From: Bacillota bacterium
GTDB taxonomy: Bacteria > Bacillota > Clostridia > Oscillospirales > Ruminococcaceae
DNA: 5,759 nucleotides
Direction of reading: 5' to 3'
NCBI GenBank assembly: GCA_023457175.1
Contig: JAEWMM010000076.1
Span: forward strand, 1 to 5,759
Made by a program: the position numbers and the translations under genes. Below the pieces are notes generated by a model. It was not told the DNA's origin and did not search any database. It saw nothing but the letters and a program-made list of their open reading frames with translations. This document shows, piece after piece, positions 4,371-5,759 of the stretch (position 1 is its first letter; each line of letters opens with the position of its first letter).

Positions 4371-5759
4371 CTATTTTGCAGCTTCAAGCTTTTTAATGCC
4401 GGCGTCAATACGCGCAAGCGTATCGGCCTTGCCGATAGCGGCCGAAATCTCGATGCCGCCGCCGGGGGTAAACTGCTTACCGCTGACCGCGACGCGCAAC
4501 GGCCAAAGAACAATACCGTTTTTGCAGCCCAGCTTTTCGATGAGGGCAAACAACGCCTCGTGTATATTTGCAACCGTAAAGTCCTCTATACCTTCAAGAA
4601 CGGGGCGCACCTGCTTGAGGGAATCGAGCGCGACCTCGGGATCGGTCTTCATCTTCTTCGAGGTATAAAGCGCGAGATCGTAGTCGGGCAGCGCGTCGAT
4701 AAAGTCGAGCTGCGCGGGTATGTCGCCCAGCACCTCGCAGCGGGGGTGCAGCGACTCGGCCAGCAGCGCAAAATTGACATCCTCACGCTGAACAGCCTGC
4801 TTCATCCACGGCAGCGCCGCCTCCAAAAACTGCTCGGGCGACATGCGGCGGATATATTCGGCGTTGACATAGTTGAGCTTGATCGGGTCAAAGATCGCCG
4901 GAGACTTTGACACGTCGTAGATCGAGAAATCCTTCTTCATCTCATCGAGCGTCATAATCTCCTGCCCGCCGCGGGGGCTCCAGCCGAGCAGCGCAATATA
5001 ATTGAGCACCGCTTCTTTTAAATAGCCCTTGGCGACCAGGTCTTGATAAGAGGCGTCTCCGTTGCGCTTCGAAAGCTTCTGGGTCGCATCCTTCATGACC
5101 GGCGGGCAGTGCAGATATTTGGGAATCTGCCACCCAAAGGCCTGATATAACAGATTATATTTGGGTGCGGACGACAGATATTCCGTACCGCGGATGACCG
5201 TCGTGATAGCCATGAGATGGTCGTCCACGACGTTGGCAAAGTTATAGGTGGGCATGCCGTCGGCCTTGATGAGCACCTGATCGTCCAGCGTGCTGCACTC
5301 GACGGTAATATCCTCACGAATCTCGTCGTGGAAGGTGACGGTGCCGCTGTCGGGAATGCGCTGCCGGATAACGCAGGGGATGCCCGCCTTGCGTTTTTCC
5401 TCAATCTCCTCCTTGGAGAGCGACAGGCAGTGGCGGTCATACTTTGGGGCGATATTCGAAGCGCGCTGCAGCGTCTTCATCTCGTCAAGGCGCTCCTTGT
5501 CGCAGAAGCAGTAATAGGCGTCGCCCTGCTCGATGAGCTGCTGCGCATATTTTTCATAGATGCTCTTTCGCTCCGACTGGATATAGGGGCCGACTGGGCC
5601 GCCCACATCGGGACCCTCGTCCCAGACCAGACCGGTCTCTTTAAGCGTCTGATAGATCACATCCATGGCGCCTTCGACAAAGCGTTCCTGATCGGTGTCC
5701 TCCACCCTGAGTATGAAGACGCCCGAATCTGAGGCTTTGGCGGCAAGATAGGCATAAAG
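4371..5759 (-). CDS. gltX: Glutamyl-tRNA synthetase, N-terminus outside window
   Basis: This class I synthetase charges tRNA-Glu with glutamate. In organisms lacking GlnRS it also mischarges tRNA-Gln for correction by GatCAB; which applies here cannot be seen. The visible 462 codons run from inside the catalytic domain to the stop, against a usual full length of about 480-500, so only about 25-40 residues including the HIGH motif are missing. The frame is open to the window edge, reading LYAYLAAKASDSGVFILRVEDTD, which contains the family's IEDTD block as VEDTD. Further landmarks are VGPYIQSER, a CFC pair with a later cysteine in KYDRHC (the metal-site region, with the last His replaced by Ser), the DGMPTYNFANVVDDHLM block, and KLSKR as the KMSKS form. 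The anticodon-binding domain ends with the typical PLRVAVSGKQFTPGG. The GTG at 5705 is internal and not the true start. It is first of the minus-strand cluster. Confidence 0.97.
   Translation of the reverse strand, partial: LYAYLAAKASDSGVFILRVEDTDQERFVEGAMDVIYQTLKETGLVWDEGPDVGGPVGPYIQSERKSIYEKYAQQLIEQGDAYYCFCDKERLDEMKTLQRASNIAPKYDRHCLSLSKEEIEEKRKAGIPCVIRQRIPDSGTVTFHDEIREDITVECSTLDDQVLIKADGMPTYNFANVVDDHLMAITTVIRGTEYLSSAPKYNLLYQAFGWQIPKYLHCPPVMKDATQKLSKRNGDASYQDLVAKGYLKEAVLNYIALLGWSPRGGQEIMTLDEMKKDFSIYDVSKSPAIFDPIKLNYVNAEYIRRMSPEQFLEAALPWMKQAVQREDVNFALLAESLHPRCEVLGDIPAQLDFIDALPDYDLALYTSKKMKTDPEVALDSLKQVRPVLEGIEDFTVANIHEALFALIEKLGCKNGIVLWPLRVAVSGKQFTPGGGIEISAAIGKADTLARIDAGIKKLEAAK

Noticed and set aside
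4082..4573. 163-codon version of the comFB-like gene
   Set aside because: The first 76 codons lie inside gltX in another frame and do not resemble ComFB. Family similarity begins at the ATG at 4345.
5217..5732. 171-codon open frame on the + strand
   Set aside because: It is the shadow of gltX on the opposite strand, with no ribosome binding site or recognisable motif.

Overview
The window looks like chromosomal DNA from a Gram-positive anaerobe of the class Clostridia, most likely a GC-rich member of the Oscillospiraceae/Ruminococcaceae group. This placement is inferred from the GC-rich genes, the AGGAG-type ribosome binding sites, a TrpRS of the Bacillus type and a ComFB-family protein. No marker gene pins the genus.

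Positions 1-1355 hold an apparently complete insertion sequence of the IS481 family. It has one intact DDE transposase gene on the + strand. The two ends carry matching pairs of a GGTAAGT-containing motif at identical offsets from a terminal TGT. The window begins exactly at the inferred left end, so the left flank and any target-site duplication cannot be seen.

Positions 1356-1756 form a gap of about 400 bases with no convincing gene. The gap is GC-rich and packed with short perfect inverted repeats. The last of these is a 14-bp hairpin directly after trpS that probably acts as its terminator. The transposase and trpS are convergent across this gap.

Positions 1757-5759 carry four genes, all on the minus strand. 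In transcription order they are gltX (glutamyl-tRNA synthetase, N-terminus cut off by the window edge), a small ComFB-family protein, a PLP-dependent class I/II aminotransferase, and trpS (tryptophanyl-tRNA synthetase). Gaps are 25, 20 and 91 bases, which suggests an operon for the first three. trpS is either co-transcribed or partly separated by a hairpin in the 91-base gap. The shared theme is amino-acid use: two tRNA-charging enzymes flank an amino-acid transaminase, and the small ComFB protein may be regulatory.

I see no CRISPR array, tRNA, rRNA, prophage or defence system, and nothing that amounts to a clearly new system. The most useful observations are the paired end-motifs of the IS, the hairpin-rich gap, the ComFB protein between housekeeping genes, and several start-site corrections.
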